A stretch of DNA of 34,810 nucleotides from CAZLIC01 sp964559535 (lineage in GTDB: Bacteria > Pseudomonadota > Alphaproteobacteria > Rhodobacterales > Rhodobacteraceae), in the NCBI GenBank assembly GCA_964559535.1, contig CAZLIC010000042.1, positions 1 through 34,810 on the forward strand, given 5' to 3'. This document shows, one piece after another, positions 16,450-23,824 of the stretch. Every line of letters begins with the position of its first letter. Position 1 is the stretch's first letter. A program made the position numbers and the translations under genes. The notes beneath the pieces are model-generated. The model worked only from the letters and a program-made list of their open reading frames with translations. It did no database searches and was not told where the DNA came from.

Positions 16450-17118
16450 TCAGGCCGCCAGCGGCACAATCAGCCCGGCGCCCTCGGCCCGGTTAGAATT
16501 CACCCGCGGGTCCACCCGCCAGGGCGCGGCCAGCACCCCCGGCGCGCTGGCATGCATCAGGACCGCCGCGCCGTGGCCCGCCTCGCCCAGCCACTTGGGC
16601 CAGTCGGCCCGTTCCACCACCACCGCCTCGCGGTGGTGCAGCCCCGCCATCGCCGGTCCCGCGTCGGTCGAGACAATGGCGCAGGTGTCCATGGCCTGCC
16701 CGTCGCGCTCCCATCGCTGCCACACCCCGGCCAGCGCCATCGGCGCACCGTCGGCGCGGGTAAAGTACCACGGCAGCTTTTTCCCCTCTGGTGACGTTTC
16801 CCATTCGTAGAAGCCGCTTGCGGGGATCAGGCAGCGCCGGGCGCGTACCGCGTCGCGGAAGGCTGGTTTGGTCGCCACCGTGTCGGACCGGGCGTTGATG
16901 ATCAGCGGGCCATCGGTCGGCGTCTTGTACCAGGCAGGCAGGAAGCCCCAGCGCATCGGCCGCAGCCGCCGCGTGCCGCCTTCGGAAGTCACCACCGGAA
17001 TGGTCTGCGTGGGGCAGACGTTGAACCGCGGCACCGGCGGCAGGTCATTCGAGGACAGCGCATCGAACAGCGCCGCAATCGCCTCGTTCGGATGGGTCAG
17101 GGTGAAACGCCCGCACAT
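16450..17118 (-). CDS. SOS response-associated peptidase (SRAP/YedK/HMCES family)
   Basis: 222 residues. Cys2 in MCGRFTL is the conserved nucleophile that crosslinks to abasic sites in single-stranded DNA after methionine removal. IINARSDT, the catalytic glutamate in GFYEW and a histidine in GLHHREAVVVE match the family, though most members have HDRMP at the last site. The family protects abasic sites from cleavage during replication. The gene converges with the cupin gene across an 80-bp gap and starts 40 bp downstream of the NrsF-like stop on the same strand. I see no LexA box immediately upstream. Confidence 0.93.
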   Translation of the reverse strand: MCGRFTLTHPNEAIAALFDALSSNDLPPVPRFNVCPTQTIPVVTSEGGTRRLRPMRWGFLPAWYKTPTDGPLIINARSDTVATKPAFRDAVRARRCLIPASGFYEWETSPEGKKLPWYFTRADGAPMALAGVWQRWERDGQAMDTCAIVSTDAGPAMAGLHHREAVVVERADWPKWLGEAGHGAAVLMHASAPGVLAAPWRVDPRVNSNRAEGAGLIVPLAA

Positions 17119-17157
17119 GCATGCAGTCTTCCCGCAGGTGTCGGCAAAGGCAACGGC

Positions 17158-17793
17158 CTACCAGCGCAGCAGCACCCGCCCCGCCAGCGCCCCCAGCGCC
17201 GTGGACAGCAGGATGCCCAGCGTATACCACACCGCCACAAACACCAGCGCCCCCTCGGTGCAGGCCAGCCCATAGGCTATCGCCGCCAGCCCCCCGGCCG
17301 CCATGCCCGCCGCCGCACCGGCCAGCACCGGTTGAACCGGCGCCAGACCCCGCGCCGCCCAGACGCCCGTGCCCAGAAGCGGCACCGACATGACAAGAAT
17401 GGCCACCGGGCACAGCACCGCCGAATTACCCAGCAACTTTCCCGCCTTCATGCCGGGGGGAACCGTCATCCAGTCGTACAGCCCGATCGACAGCGCCGCC
17501 GCCAGAAGAAGCCCGATCACGCCAAGCTGCAGCGTCGGGCCGGACCCCGGGCGCCCGGCCCGGCGGAACAGCCACACCGCCGCCCCGGCCAGCGCCGCAG
17601 CATAGCCGATCTTCCACAACGTCGCGCTCTGCCCCCACAGCGCCAGGGGCACCAGCCCCTCGACCGTGGCCACCAGAACCACCAGCAACGGCAGCACCAA
17701 AGCCGCGCCCAGGGCCAGCCGCCGGCCATCCTGCGGCGGCAACACCGCGGCTTCGCCGCGTGCAAGCATCACGATCAGGTCATCGGTTTTCAT
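17158..17793 (-). CDS. NrsF-like (DUF1109) membrane anti-sigma factor
   Basis: 211 residues with about six hydrophobic segments (for example LALGAALVLPLLVVLVATV, LGVIGLLLAAALSIGLYDW, AILVMSVPLLGTGVWAARGL). The short cytoplasmic N-terminus MKTDDLIVMLARG is typical of the DUF1109/NrsF family. Two cysteines are present, in VLCPVA and ACTEG; conserved cysteines are needed for metal sensing in Caulobacter NrsF. Its ATG overlaps the sigma factor TGA by 4 bp (17790-17793), so sigma and anti-sigma are translationally coupled. It should retain the ECF factor at the inner membrane until stress. Confidence 0.88.
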   Translation of the reverse strand: MKTDDLIVMLARGEAAVLPPQDGRRLALGAALVLPLLVVLVATVEGLVPLALWGQSATLWKIGYAAALAGAAVWLFRRAGRPGSGPTLQLGVIGLLLAAALSIGLYDWMTVPPGMKAGKLLGNSAVLCPVAILVMSVPLLGTGVWAARGLAPVQPVLAGAAAGMAAGGLAAIAYGLACTEGALVFVAVWYTLGILLSTALGALAGRVLLRW

Positions 17794-18350
17794 GAATGCG
17801 GCTCCGCCACCACGGCCATCAGTCGCTGCAACCCGCGGTGCACCCGCACCTTCAGCGCCGTAACCGTGATCCCCATCTGCCCCGCCGCCTCTTCGGTGGA
17901 AAGACCGTCGACCTTCACAAGCTCGATGGCGCGCCGCTGCGCCTCGGGAAGCGTCTGCATCAGCCGCCCCAGGTCGCGCCGGGCCATCGCGGCGGTCGCG
18001 CTGTCGGCGCCTTCATGCGCCACGGCATCGGCATCCTCCAGCGCTTCGGGCGGCGGGCCGCGGCGGCCGCGGCGGCGGTACAGGTCGGTCAGCCGGTAGC
18101 GGGCCACCGCATGCAGCCAGTTCGACACCGGCAACGCCGGGTCATGCGTCCCGCGCTTCAGATGTATCGCCAGCAACGTTTCCTGCACCATGTCCTCCAC
18201 ATCGTCCGGCAACCCGCCCATTCGCGCGCGATAGTAGGCGCGCAGCCGGTCGGCAATCAGGGTCAGCGCGGCGCGATAGGCAACATCGTTCCCCGTGCGC
18301 GCTGCCGCCCACAGTGGCGCGAGCCTTGCCTCGAACCCTTCGCCGCCCAT
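17790..18350 (-). CDS. ECF-family sigma factor paired with NrsF-like protein
   Basis: 186 residues from ATG 18350, with AGGACGG 5-6 nt upstream; longer starts would run through the putative promoter. Region 2: AYRAALTLIADRLRAYYRAR, DVEDMVQETLLAIHLKRGTH and NWLHAVARYRLTDLYRRRGRR. Region 4: MQTLPEAQRRAIELVKVDGL, STEEAAGQMGITVTALKVRVHRG. The WLHAVARYRLTDLYRRRGRR type of region 2 and the NrsF partner place it with Caulobacter SigF-like ECF factors, which answer to heavy metals and oxidative stress. Expression probably depends on its own promoter just upstream. Confidence 0.92.
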   Translation of the reverse strand: MGGEGFEARLAPLWAAARTGNDVAYRAALTLIADRLRAYYRARMGGLPDDVEDMVQETLLAIHLKRGTHDPALPVSNWLHAVARYRLTDLYRRRGRRGPPPEALEDADAVAHEGADSATAAMARRDLGRLMQTLPEAQRRAIELVKVDGLSTEEAAGQMGITVTALKVRVHRGLQRLMAVVAEPHS

Positions 18351-18370
18351 TTCGCCGTCCTGTCCGTCCG

Positions 18371-18397
18371 TGTACGTTGTCCTGCGGCAGAGGTTAC
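18371..18397 (-). promoter_or_regulatory. Candidate autoregulated ECF promoter (GTAACC-N15-CGTACA)
   Basis: Minus-strand GTAACC (18397-18392), 15 bp, then CGTACA (18376-18371) ends 20 bp before the sigma ATG. GTAACC is, from memory, the -35 hexamer reported for Caulobacter SigF with NrsF. The spacer here is one base short of the usual 16. Confidence 0.45.
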
Positions 18398-18471
18398 ACG
18401 CCGCGCCGCAAAGGCCAAGCCGGTTGCGCGTCAGGGCCTCTGCATCCAGCCCGTGCCCTGTTGCGCGGCGC

Positions 18472-18500
18472 TTGACAAGCCCCGGGCGTTTCCCGATAAG
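18472..18500 (+). promoter_or_regulatory. Sigma-70 promoter of rplU-rpmA
   Basis: TTGACA (18472-18477) is a perfect -35. After exactly 17 bp comes GATAAG (18495-18500), a 4/6 -10. Transcription should start near 18507, leaving a leader of about 130 nt before the rplU ATG. Confidence 0.65.
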
Positions 18501-18507
18501 CGCGCAT

Positions 18508-18564
18508 CCCGGCCGGGGCACGACTCTGGCCGGGTTTGTCGTTCATGACGCCCCGAACCGGGGC
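18508..18564 (+). promoter_or_regulatory. Structured leader of rplU (two hairpins)
   Basis: CCCGGCC/GGCCGGG (18508-18514 and 18528-18534) is followed by TTTGTCGTT, resembling an intrinsic terminator near the transcript start. A second hairpin GCCCCG-AAC-CGGGGC lies at 18550-18564. Such leaders can mediate feedback on ribosomal protein operons; no regulator binding is shown by the sequence. Confidence 0.4.
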
Positions 18565-18639
18565 GCGCTGTCCGAAGGCACCAAACGCCGGGCGCAGGTC
18601 CGGGGCCGCAGGACGCGAAGGGAAGAAAAGGGAAGACCC

Positions 18640-19122
18640 ATGTTTGCGGTCATGAAGACCGGTGGCAAGCAGTATACGGTGCGTTCGGGCGATGTCCTGC
18701 GCGTCGAAAAGCTTGCGGCCGAGGCTGGGCAGAAGATCCAGTTCAACGAGATTCTCATGCTGGGCGGCGACTCCCCGGTGATCGGGTCGCCCATGGTGTC
18801 GGGCGCGGCCGTGCAGGCCGAGGTGATCGACCAGATCAAGGGCGAAAAGACGATCCACTACGTCAAGCGCCGCCGGAAGCATTCCAGCCAGCGCACCAAG
18901 GGCCACCGCCAGCACTGGACGCTGGTGCGCGTGACCGACGTGCTGGCAACCGGCGCCGATGCCACGGGCATTTCGGCGGCAGTGGGCACCGCGGCGGCAC
19001 GTCGCGCCGCCCACGGCACCTCGCCCGCGCCGGCCGAGGCTGAAGCCCCGGCGAAACCCAAGCGTGCGGCCAGGAAGGCCGTCCCCGAAACCACGCCCGA
19101 ACCGGTTGCGGCGCAGGAGTAA
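18640..19122 (+). CDS. rplU: 50S ribosomal protein L21 with C-terminal extension
   Basis: 160 residues from ATG 18640, behind GGGAAGACCC. MFAVMKTGGKQYTVRSGDVL opens the L21 domain, which ends with HYVKRRRKHSSQRTKGHRQ and WTLVRVTDV near residue 103, a typical L21 length. About 55 further residues are rich in Ala, Pro, Lys and Glu and probably disordered, a feature of many alphaproteobacterial L21 proteins. L21 binds 23S rRNA in the large subunit. rpmA follows 6 bp after the stop. Confidence 0.98.
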   Translation: MFAVMKTGGKQYTVRSGDVLRVEKLAAEAGQKIQFNEILMLGGDSPVIGSPMVSGAAVQAEVIDQIKGEKTIHYVKRRRKHSSQRTKGHRQHWTLVRVTDVLATGADATGISAAVGTAAARRAAHGTSPAPAEAEAPAKPKRAARKAVPETTPEPVAAQE

Positions 19123-19128
19123 CAGGCC

Positions 19129-19398
19129 ATGGCACACAAGAAGGCAGGCGGTTCGTCCCGCAACGGTCGCGATACCGCGGGCCGTCGTCTGGGGGTCAAG
19201 CTGTTCGGCGGACAGGCGGCCATCCCGGGCAACATCATCATCCGCCAGCGCGGCACCACCTGGCACCCGGGCACGGGCGTGGGCATGGGCACCGACCACA
19301 CGATCTTTGCCGTGATCGAGGGCAAGGTCGCGTTCAAGAAGGGCCTGAAGGGCCGCACCTTCGTGTCGGTGCAACCCGTGGTCGAGGCCGCCGAGTAA
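19129..19398 (+). CDS. rpmA: 50S ribosomal protein L27
   Basis: 89 residues with the unmistakable N-terminus MAHKKAGGSSRNGRD, which reaches the peptidyl-transferase centre, and the block GNIIIRQRGTTWHPG. Length is typical. AGGAGTAACAGG supplies the ribosome site, reusing the end of rplU. A strong terminator follows 25 bp later, so rplU-rpmA form a closed transcription unit. Confidence 0.99.
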   Translation: MAHKKAGGSSRNGRDTAGRRLGVKLFGGQAAIPGNIIIRQRGTTWHPGTGVGMGTDHTIFAVIEGKVAFKKGLKGRTFVSVQPVVEAAE

Positions 19399-19422
19399 GC
19401 CGGACACCTGGCGAAGTTCAGG

Positions 19423-19448
19423 GGGGATCGGCGGAAACGCCGGTCCCC
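19423..19448 (+). terminator. Intrinsic terminator of rplU-rpmA
   Basis: GGGGATCGGCG and CGCCGGTCCCC pair over 11 positions (one G-U) around a GAAA tetraloop, followed by TTCGCATTT. The GNRA loop, GC-rich stem and modest T content suit a terminator or stable 3' end. Confidence 0.75.
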
Positions 19449-19483
19449 TTCGCATTTCGGCCATCTTTTCGGTGCATGGCGGT

Positions 19484-19528
19484 GCCCTGCTTGCGGCAGG
19501 GCGGGTTGGCCCCCACCTTGCAGGGGGC
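19484..19528. other. Two small hairpins in the leader of the GNAT gene
   Basis: GCCCTGC/GCAGGGC (19484-19502, 5-nt loop) and GCCCCC/GGGGGC (19509-19528, 8-nt loop) lie in tandem, about 50 bp before the GNAT start. Their role is unknown. Confidence 0.4.
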
Positions 19529-19576
19529 GGCTTGCGACAGCGCGGGGAGGCGCTGCGCAGTCAGTCGGAGGATGAC

Positions 19577-20152
19577 ATGACGCTTGAGTGGGTTCCGGCC
19601 GCGCCGGTCGGACGGGGGGCCGTTTTCCCGGTTGCCGAAGGCGTGATTGCGGCCGATCGTTTTGAGCTGCGCCCGGTGCGCCGTTCCGACGCCGGTCTGT
19701 TCCAGATGTACGCGGGTGACCGCCGCGTGGCCGAGGCCACGCGCTCGATCCCCCACCCCCTGCCGCCCGGCGCGGCCGAGGCCTTTGTGACGCGTTCCAT
19801 GAAGCCCGGCGGGGACGAGGATGTGTGGGTGATGGACGGCACCGGCTCGGGCCTGCCCGAGGTGCTGGGCGTCATCAGCCTGAAACGGATGGATCGCGGG
19901 CAGTCGGAAATCGGTTACTGGGTGGCCCCCGCCTTCTGGAACGGCGGCATCGCCTCGCAGGCCGTGCAGGCGCTGCTGGCCGCCAACCCGCAGTCCTGCC
20001 GCACCATCTTTGCCTCGGTGTTCCAGGACAATCCGGGGTCGGCGCGGGTGCTGACCAATGCCGGGTTCGAGTATCTGGGCGATGCCGAAAGCTTCTCGGT
20101 GGCGCGCGGCGCGCGGGTGCCCACATGGACGTACCTGCGTCGGCTGGCCTGA
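19577..20152 (+). CDS. GNAT-family N-acetyltransferase (RimJ/RimL-like)
   Basis: 191 residues from ATG 19577 with a GGAGG site 5 bp upstream. After a 30-residue N-terminal lead comes FELRPVRRSDAGLFQMYAG, then VLGVISLKRM, SEIGYWVAPAFWNGGIASQA (the acetyl-CoA binding region of RimJ-type GNATs) and NPGSARVLTNAGFEYLGDA. Such enzymes acetylate protein N-termini or small amines. Its place between rpmA and obgE recurs in Rhodobacteraceae genomes as far as I recall, but substrate cannot be read from the sequence. Confidence 0.9.
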   Translation: MTLEWVPAAPVGRGAVFPVAEGVIAADRFELRPVRRSDAGLFQMYAGDRRVAEATRSIPHPLPPGAAEAFVTRSMKPGGDEDVWVMDGTGSGLPEVLGVISLKRMDRGQSEIGYWVAPAFWNGGIASQAVQALLAANPQSCRTIFASVFQDNPGSARVLTNAGFEYLGDAESFSVARGARVPTWTYLRRLA

Positions 20153-20287
20153 CGCCCGCCGCCACGACCAACCGCCGCCTTCGGCCGACCCCAGGGCACC
20201 CGCACGTCCTTCATCGGTGCGGCCCCCACTTGCCGCCACGCCGCCGCGGGCGTATCGCCCCTTTCCAAGCTGACCCGGACGTGCCGC

Positions 20288-21313
20288 ATGAAATTCCTCG
20301 ATCTCGCCAAGGTCTACATCCGCTCGGGCGGCGGCGGGGCGGGCTGTGCTTCGTTCCGGCGCGAGAAGTTCATCGAATTCGGCGGCCCTGATGGCGGTGA
20401 CGGCGGCGACGGCGGCAACGTCTGGGCCGAAGCGGTCGAGGGGCTGAACACGCTGATCGACTATCGCTACCAGCAGCATTTCTTTGCCAAAAGCGGCCAG
20501 CAGGGCATGGGGTCGCAGCGCACCGGGCGTTCGGGCGACGACATCGTGCTGAAGGTGCCGCTGGGCACCGAGGTGCTGGACGAGGACGAAGAGACGGTGA
20601 TCGCCGATCTGGTGAACGTGGGCGACCGGGTGCTTTTGGCCAAGGGCGGCAACGGCGGCTGGGGCAACCTGCGGTTCAAGAGTTCCACCAACCGCGCGCC
20701 TGCCAACGCCAACCCCGGCCAGCCGGGAATCGAGCGCACGATCTGGCTGCGGCTGAAGCTGATCGCCGATGCCGGGCTGGTGGGCCTGCCGAACGCGGGC
20801 AAGTCCACCTTCCTGGCCGCCGTGTCGAACGCCCGGCCGAAGATCGCGGACTATCCCTTTACCACGCTGGTGCCGAACCTGGGCGTCGTGGGCATCGACG
20901 GGCGCGAATTCGTGATGGCCGACATTCCGGGGCTGATCGAGGGGGCCAGCGAAGGCAGGGGCCTTGGCACCCAGTTCCTGGCCCACGTGGAACGCTGCGC
21001 GGTGCTGTTGCATCTGGTCGATGGCACCTCGGCCACGGTGGTCAGGGATTACCGGGTGATCGTGCGCGAACTTGAAGCCTATGCCGACATCCTGGCCGAC
21101 AAGCGCCGCGTCGTCGCGCTGAACAAGGCCGACGCGATGGACAAGGCCACCATCTCGCGCAAGCGGCGCGCGCTGGAAAAGGCGTCGGGGGGTGAGGTGC
21201 TGGTGATCTCGGGCGCGGCCAAGCAAGGGATCGACCCGGTGCTGCGCGCCATCCTGGCCGCCATCGACGCCGACCGGGCAGGGGAGCCGGAGGAGGCGCC
21301 GTGGCGCCCCTGA
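20288..21313 (+). CDS. obgE: Obg GTPase (CgtA)
   Basis: 341 residues. The N-terminal glycine-rich Obg fold is seen in MKFLDLAKVYIRSGGGGAG, GGPDGGDGGDGGNVW and LAKGGNGGWGN. The GTPase domain carries G1 GLPNAGKST (from residue 166), the switch segment YPFTTLVPNLG, G3 DIPGLIEGA, G4 NKAD and G5 SGAA. Obg couples GTP/ppGpp status to late 50S assembly, consistent with its location beside rplU-rpmA. The C-terminal extension is short. Its last 13 bp overlap the proB start. The site before the ATG is weak (CCGGACGTGCCGC), but the start is fixed by the conserved N-terminus. Confidence 0.98.
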   Translation: MKFLDLAKVYIRSGGGGAGCASFRREKFIEFGGPDGGDGGDGGNVWAEAVEGLNTLIDYRYQQHFFAKSGQQGMGSQRTGRSGDDIVLKVPLGTEVLDEDEETVIADLVNVGDRVLLAKGGNGGWGNLRFKSSTNRAPANANPGQPGIERTIWLRLKLIADAGLVGLPNAGKSTFLAAVSNARPKIADYPFTTLVPNLGVVGIDGREFVMADIPGLIEGASEGRGLGTQFLAHVERCAVLLHLVDGTSATVVRDYRVIVRELEAYADILADKRRVVALNKADAMDKATISRKRRALEKASGGEVLVISGAAKQGIDPVLRAILAAIDADRAGEPEEAPWRP

Positions 21314-22413
21314 TCCCCGATATCCGCAACGCCCGCAGGCTGGTGGTCAAGATTGGCTCGGCCCTGCTCGTCGGCCCCGACGGGCTGCGCGCGGGCTGGA
21401 TCGGCGGGCTGGCGCAGGATGTGGCCGCGGCGCGGTCGCGCGGCGCCGATGTGGTGCTGGTGTCGTCGGGCTCCATCGCCTTGGGTCGCCGCGTGCTTGG
21501 CCTGCCCGCCGGTGCCCTGCCGCTGGAACAGGCGCAGGCGGCGGCGGCGGTGGGGCAGATCCGCCTGGCACGCGCCTATGAAGAGGTGCTGGGCCCCATG
21601 GGCCTCACCACCGCGCAGATTCTGGTGACCCTGGAAGACACCGAAGACCGCCGCCGCTACCTCAACAGCCGCGCCACCATGGAAACGCTGCTGTCCCTTG
21701 GCGTGGTGCCCATCGTGAACGAGAACGACACCGTCGCCACCGACGAAATCCGCTTTGGCGACAACGACCGGCTGGCAGCGCAGATTGCCGTTACCGTGGG
21801 CGCCGACCAGCTTGTCCTTTTGTCCGACGTCGACGGCTTCTACTCGGCCAACCCCAAGACCGACCCCGCCGCCCGCCGGTTCGACGTGATCGACACGATC
21901 ACGCCGCAGATCGAGGCGATGGCGGGCGATCCGGTGTCGGGGCTGTCGAAAGGCGGCATGAAGACCAAGCTGATGGCGGCCAAGACCGCCGTTGCGGGCG
22001 GCTGCGCCATGGCGATCATGGAAGGGTCGGTGATCCGGCCCTTGCAGGCGCTGGCCGAAGGCGCCGCCTGCACCTGGTTCCTTCCCGCCGACGACCCCCA
22101 TCTTGCCCGCAAGCGCTGGATTGCGGCAATGAAGCCGAAGGGCGAGGTGGTCATCGACGCGGGCGCCGTGGCGGCGCTGCGCAGCGGCAAGTCCTTGCTG
22201 CCTGCAGGCGTGCGCATCGTGACGGGCCGCTTCGGGCGGGGCGAACCTGTCGCGATCCTTGGCCCTGCGGGCGAAGCGCTGGGCAAGGGGCTGGTGCGCT
22301 ATACGGCGGCCGAGGCCAAGGCGATTGCCGGGCACAGGTCGCAAGAGATCGAGGCGATCCTGGGCTATTCCGGCCGGGCGGCGCTGGTGCACCGCGACGA
22401 CATGGTGTTGTAG
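21301..22413 (+). CDS. proB: Glutamate 5-kinase with PUA domain
   Basis: 370 residues from GTG 21301, overlapping obgE by 13 bp. The amino-acid kinase domain shows RRLVVKIGSALLV, VVLVSSGSIALGRR, PIVNENDTVATDEIRFGDND and LSKGGMKTKLMAAK. About 90 C-terminal residues starting KGEVVIDAGAVAALRSGKSL form the PUA domain. It phosphorylates glutamate for proline synthesis and is normally feedback-inhibited by proline. proA follows after an 80-bp gap that contains two perfect hairpins. GGAGCCGGAGG upstream serves as ribosome site. Confidence 0.97.
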   Translation: MAPLIPDIRNARRLVVKIGSALLVGPDGLRAGWIGGLAQDVAAARSRGADVVLVSSGSIALGRRVLGLPAGALPLEQAQAAAAVGQIRLARAYEEVLGPMGLTTAQILVTLEDTEDRRRYLNSRATMETLLSLGVVPIVNENDTVATDEIRFGDNDRLAAQIAVTVGADQLVLLSDVDGFYSANPKTDPAARRFDVIDTITPQIEAMAGDPVSGLSKGGMKTKLMAAKTAVAGGCAMAIMEGSVIRPLQALAEGAACTWFLPADDPHLARKRWIAAMKPKGEVVIDAGAVAALRSGKSLLPAGVRIVTGRFGRGEPVAILGPAGEALGKGLVRYTAAEAKAIAGHRSQEIEAILGYSGRAALVHRDDMVL

Positions 22414-22420
22414 GGCGCCA

Positions 22421-22470
22421 CAAATTCCTTGAAGAAAGGAATTTGCAAAAGCCTTGCTTCAAGGCTTTTG
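22421..22470. repeat. Twin perfect hairpins between proB and proA
   Basis: Two 25-bp units abut. CAAATTCCTT/AAGGAATTTG encloses GAAGA (22421-22445). CAAAAGCCTT/AAGGCTTTTG encloses GCTTC (22446-22470). Both stems are perfect over 10 bp and share the frame CAAA..CCTT/AAGG..TTTG. The unit is AT-rich compared with the genes and looks like a mobile or dispersed intergenic repeat that could also act as attenuator or processing signal. Confidence 0.85.
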
Positions 22471-22493
22471 GGCCAGAGCGGAGAGGACGGGGC

Positions 22494-23756
22494 ATGGACG
22501 GGATGCAGGGCGCCAACCTGATCGAGGCGCTGGGCCGCGCGGCCAAGGCGGCGGCGGCTGAACTGGCATTCGCCAGTGCCGAACGCAAGCACGCGGCGCT
22601 GGTCGGTGCGGCCCATGCGGTATGGGACCGGCGGCAGGACATCCTGGATGCCAACGCCATGGACCTGGCGCGCGCGCAGGAAACCGGCCTGTCCCCCGCC
22701 ATGACCGACCGCCTGCGGCTGGACGACAACCGCATCCGCGCCATCGCCGACGGGTTGCGCGACGTGGCCGCGTTGTCCGACCCGGTGGGGCGCGTGCTGG
22801 CGGAATGGGACCGGCCGAACGGCCTGCACATCCGGCGCGTCTCCACGCCCCTGGGCGTGATCGGCGTCATTTACGAAAGCCGCCCCAACGTGACGGCGGA
22901 TGCCGGTGCGCTGTGCCTGAAGTCCGGGAATGCGGTGATCCTGCGGGGCGGGTCCGACTCCTTGCACTCCTCGGCCGCCATCCACGCCTGCATGGTGCAG
23001 GGGCTGCGTCAGGCGAACCTGCCCGAGGCCGCGATCCAGCTGGTGAACAGCCGCGACCGTGCCTTTGTGGGTGACATGCTGGCCGCCACGCCGTGGATCG
23101 ACGTGATCGTGCCGCGCGGCGGCAAGTCGCTGGTGGCAAGGGTGCAGCAAGAGGCGCGGGTGCCGGTCTTCGCGCATCTGGAAGGAATCTGCCACGTCTA
23201 TGCCGACCGCGATGCCGACCTTGAAAAGGCCCGCCGCGTGGTGCTGAACGCCAAGACGCGCCGCACGGGGGTGTGTGGCGCGGCCGAATGCCTGCTGATC
23301 GACTGGCAGTTCTACACCCGGAACGGCGGCGTGCTGATCGAGGACCTGCTGAAAGCAGGCGTTCAGGTGCGCACCGAAGGCGAGTTGCTGAAGATCCCCG
23401 GCACCGTGAAGGCCGCCCCCGATGACTTTGGCCGCGAGTTTCTGGACATGGTGATCGCCGCCAGGCTGGTGGACGGCGTGGACGAGGCGATTGCCCATAT
23501 CCGCCGCTACGGGTCGGGCCATACCGAAAGCATCCTGACCGAAAACGACGCCACCGCCGCGCGGTTCTTCGAACGGCTGGACAGCGCGATCCTGATGCGC
23601 AACGCGTCCACCCAGTTCGCCGACGGCGGCGAATTCGGCATGGGCGCCGAAATCGGCATCGCCACCGGCAAGCTGCACGCGCGCGGGCCGGTCGGGGCCG
23701 AGCAACTGTGCAGCTTCAAGTACCTCGTCACCGGTGACGGCACGATACGGCCCTGA
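22494..23756 (+). CDS. proA: Glutamate-5-semialdehyde dehydrogenase (gamma-glutamyl phosphate reductase)
   Basis: 420 residues from ATG 22494, with GGAGAGGACGGGGC ahead; an upstream TTG in frame would start inside the hairpins. Blocks include RRVSTPLGVIGVIYESRPNV, KSGNAVILRGGSDS, VIVPRGGKSLV, NAKTRRTGVCGAAECLL (the catalytic cysteine lies in GVCGA) and STQFADGGEFGMGAEIGIAT. It reduces gamma-glutamyl phosphate with NADPH, the second step of proline synthesis after ProB. Length matches the family. Confidence 0.97.
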   Translation: MDGMQGANLIEALGRAAKAAAAELAFASAERKHAALVGAAHAVWDRRQDILDANAMDLARAQETGLSPAMTDRLRLDDNRIRAIADGLRDVAALSDPVGRVLAEWDRPNGLHIRRVSTPLGVIGVIYESRPNVTADAGALCLKSGNAVILRGGSDSLHSSAAIHACMVQGLRQANLPEAAIQLVNSRDRAFVGDMLAATPWIDVIVPRGGKSLVARVQQEARVPVFAHLEGICHVYADRDADLEKARRVVLNAKTRRTGVCGAAECLLIDWQFYTRNGGVLIEDLLKAGVQVRTEGELLKIPGTVKAAPDDFGREFLDMVIAARLVDGVDEAIAHIRRYGSGHTESILTENDATAARFFERLDSAILMRNASTQFADGGEFGMGAEIGIATGKLHARGPVGAEQLCSFKYLVTGDGTIRP

Positions 23757-23764
23757 CGACAGCA

Positions 23765-23793
23765 TTGATCTGAGGCCCGCCGGCCGCTATGCT
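23765..23793 (+). promoter_or_regulatory. Candidate promoter of the VPLPA-CTERM gene
   Basis: TTGATC (23765-23770), 17 bp, TATGCT (23788-23793) matches sigma-70 elements 4/6 each at ideal spacing. The start site would lie near 23800, about 25 nt before the ATG. Confidence 0.45.
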
Positions 23794-23824
23794 TCATGAC
23801 GTTTGAGTGAAAGGGAGATTGCTC

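Noticed and set aside
20153..20287. Small gene between the GNAT and obgE
   Set aside because: No start with a ribosome site and no plausible peptide; the stretch appears to be a plain leader.
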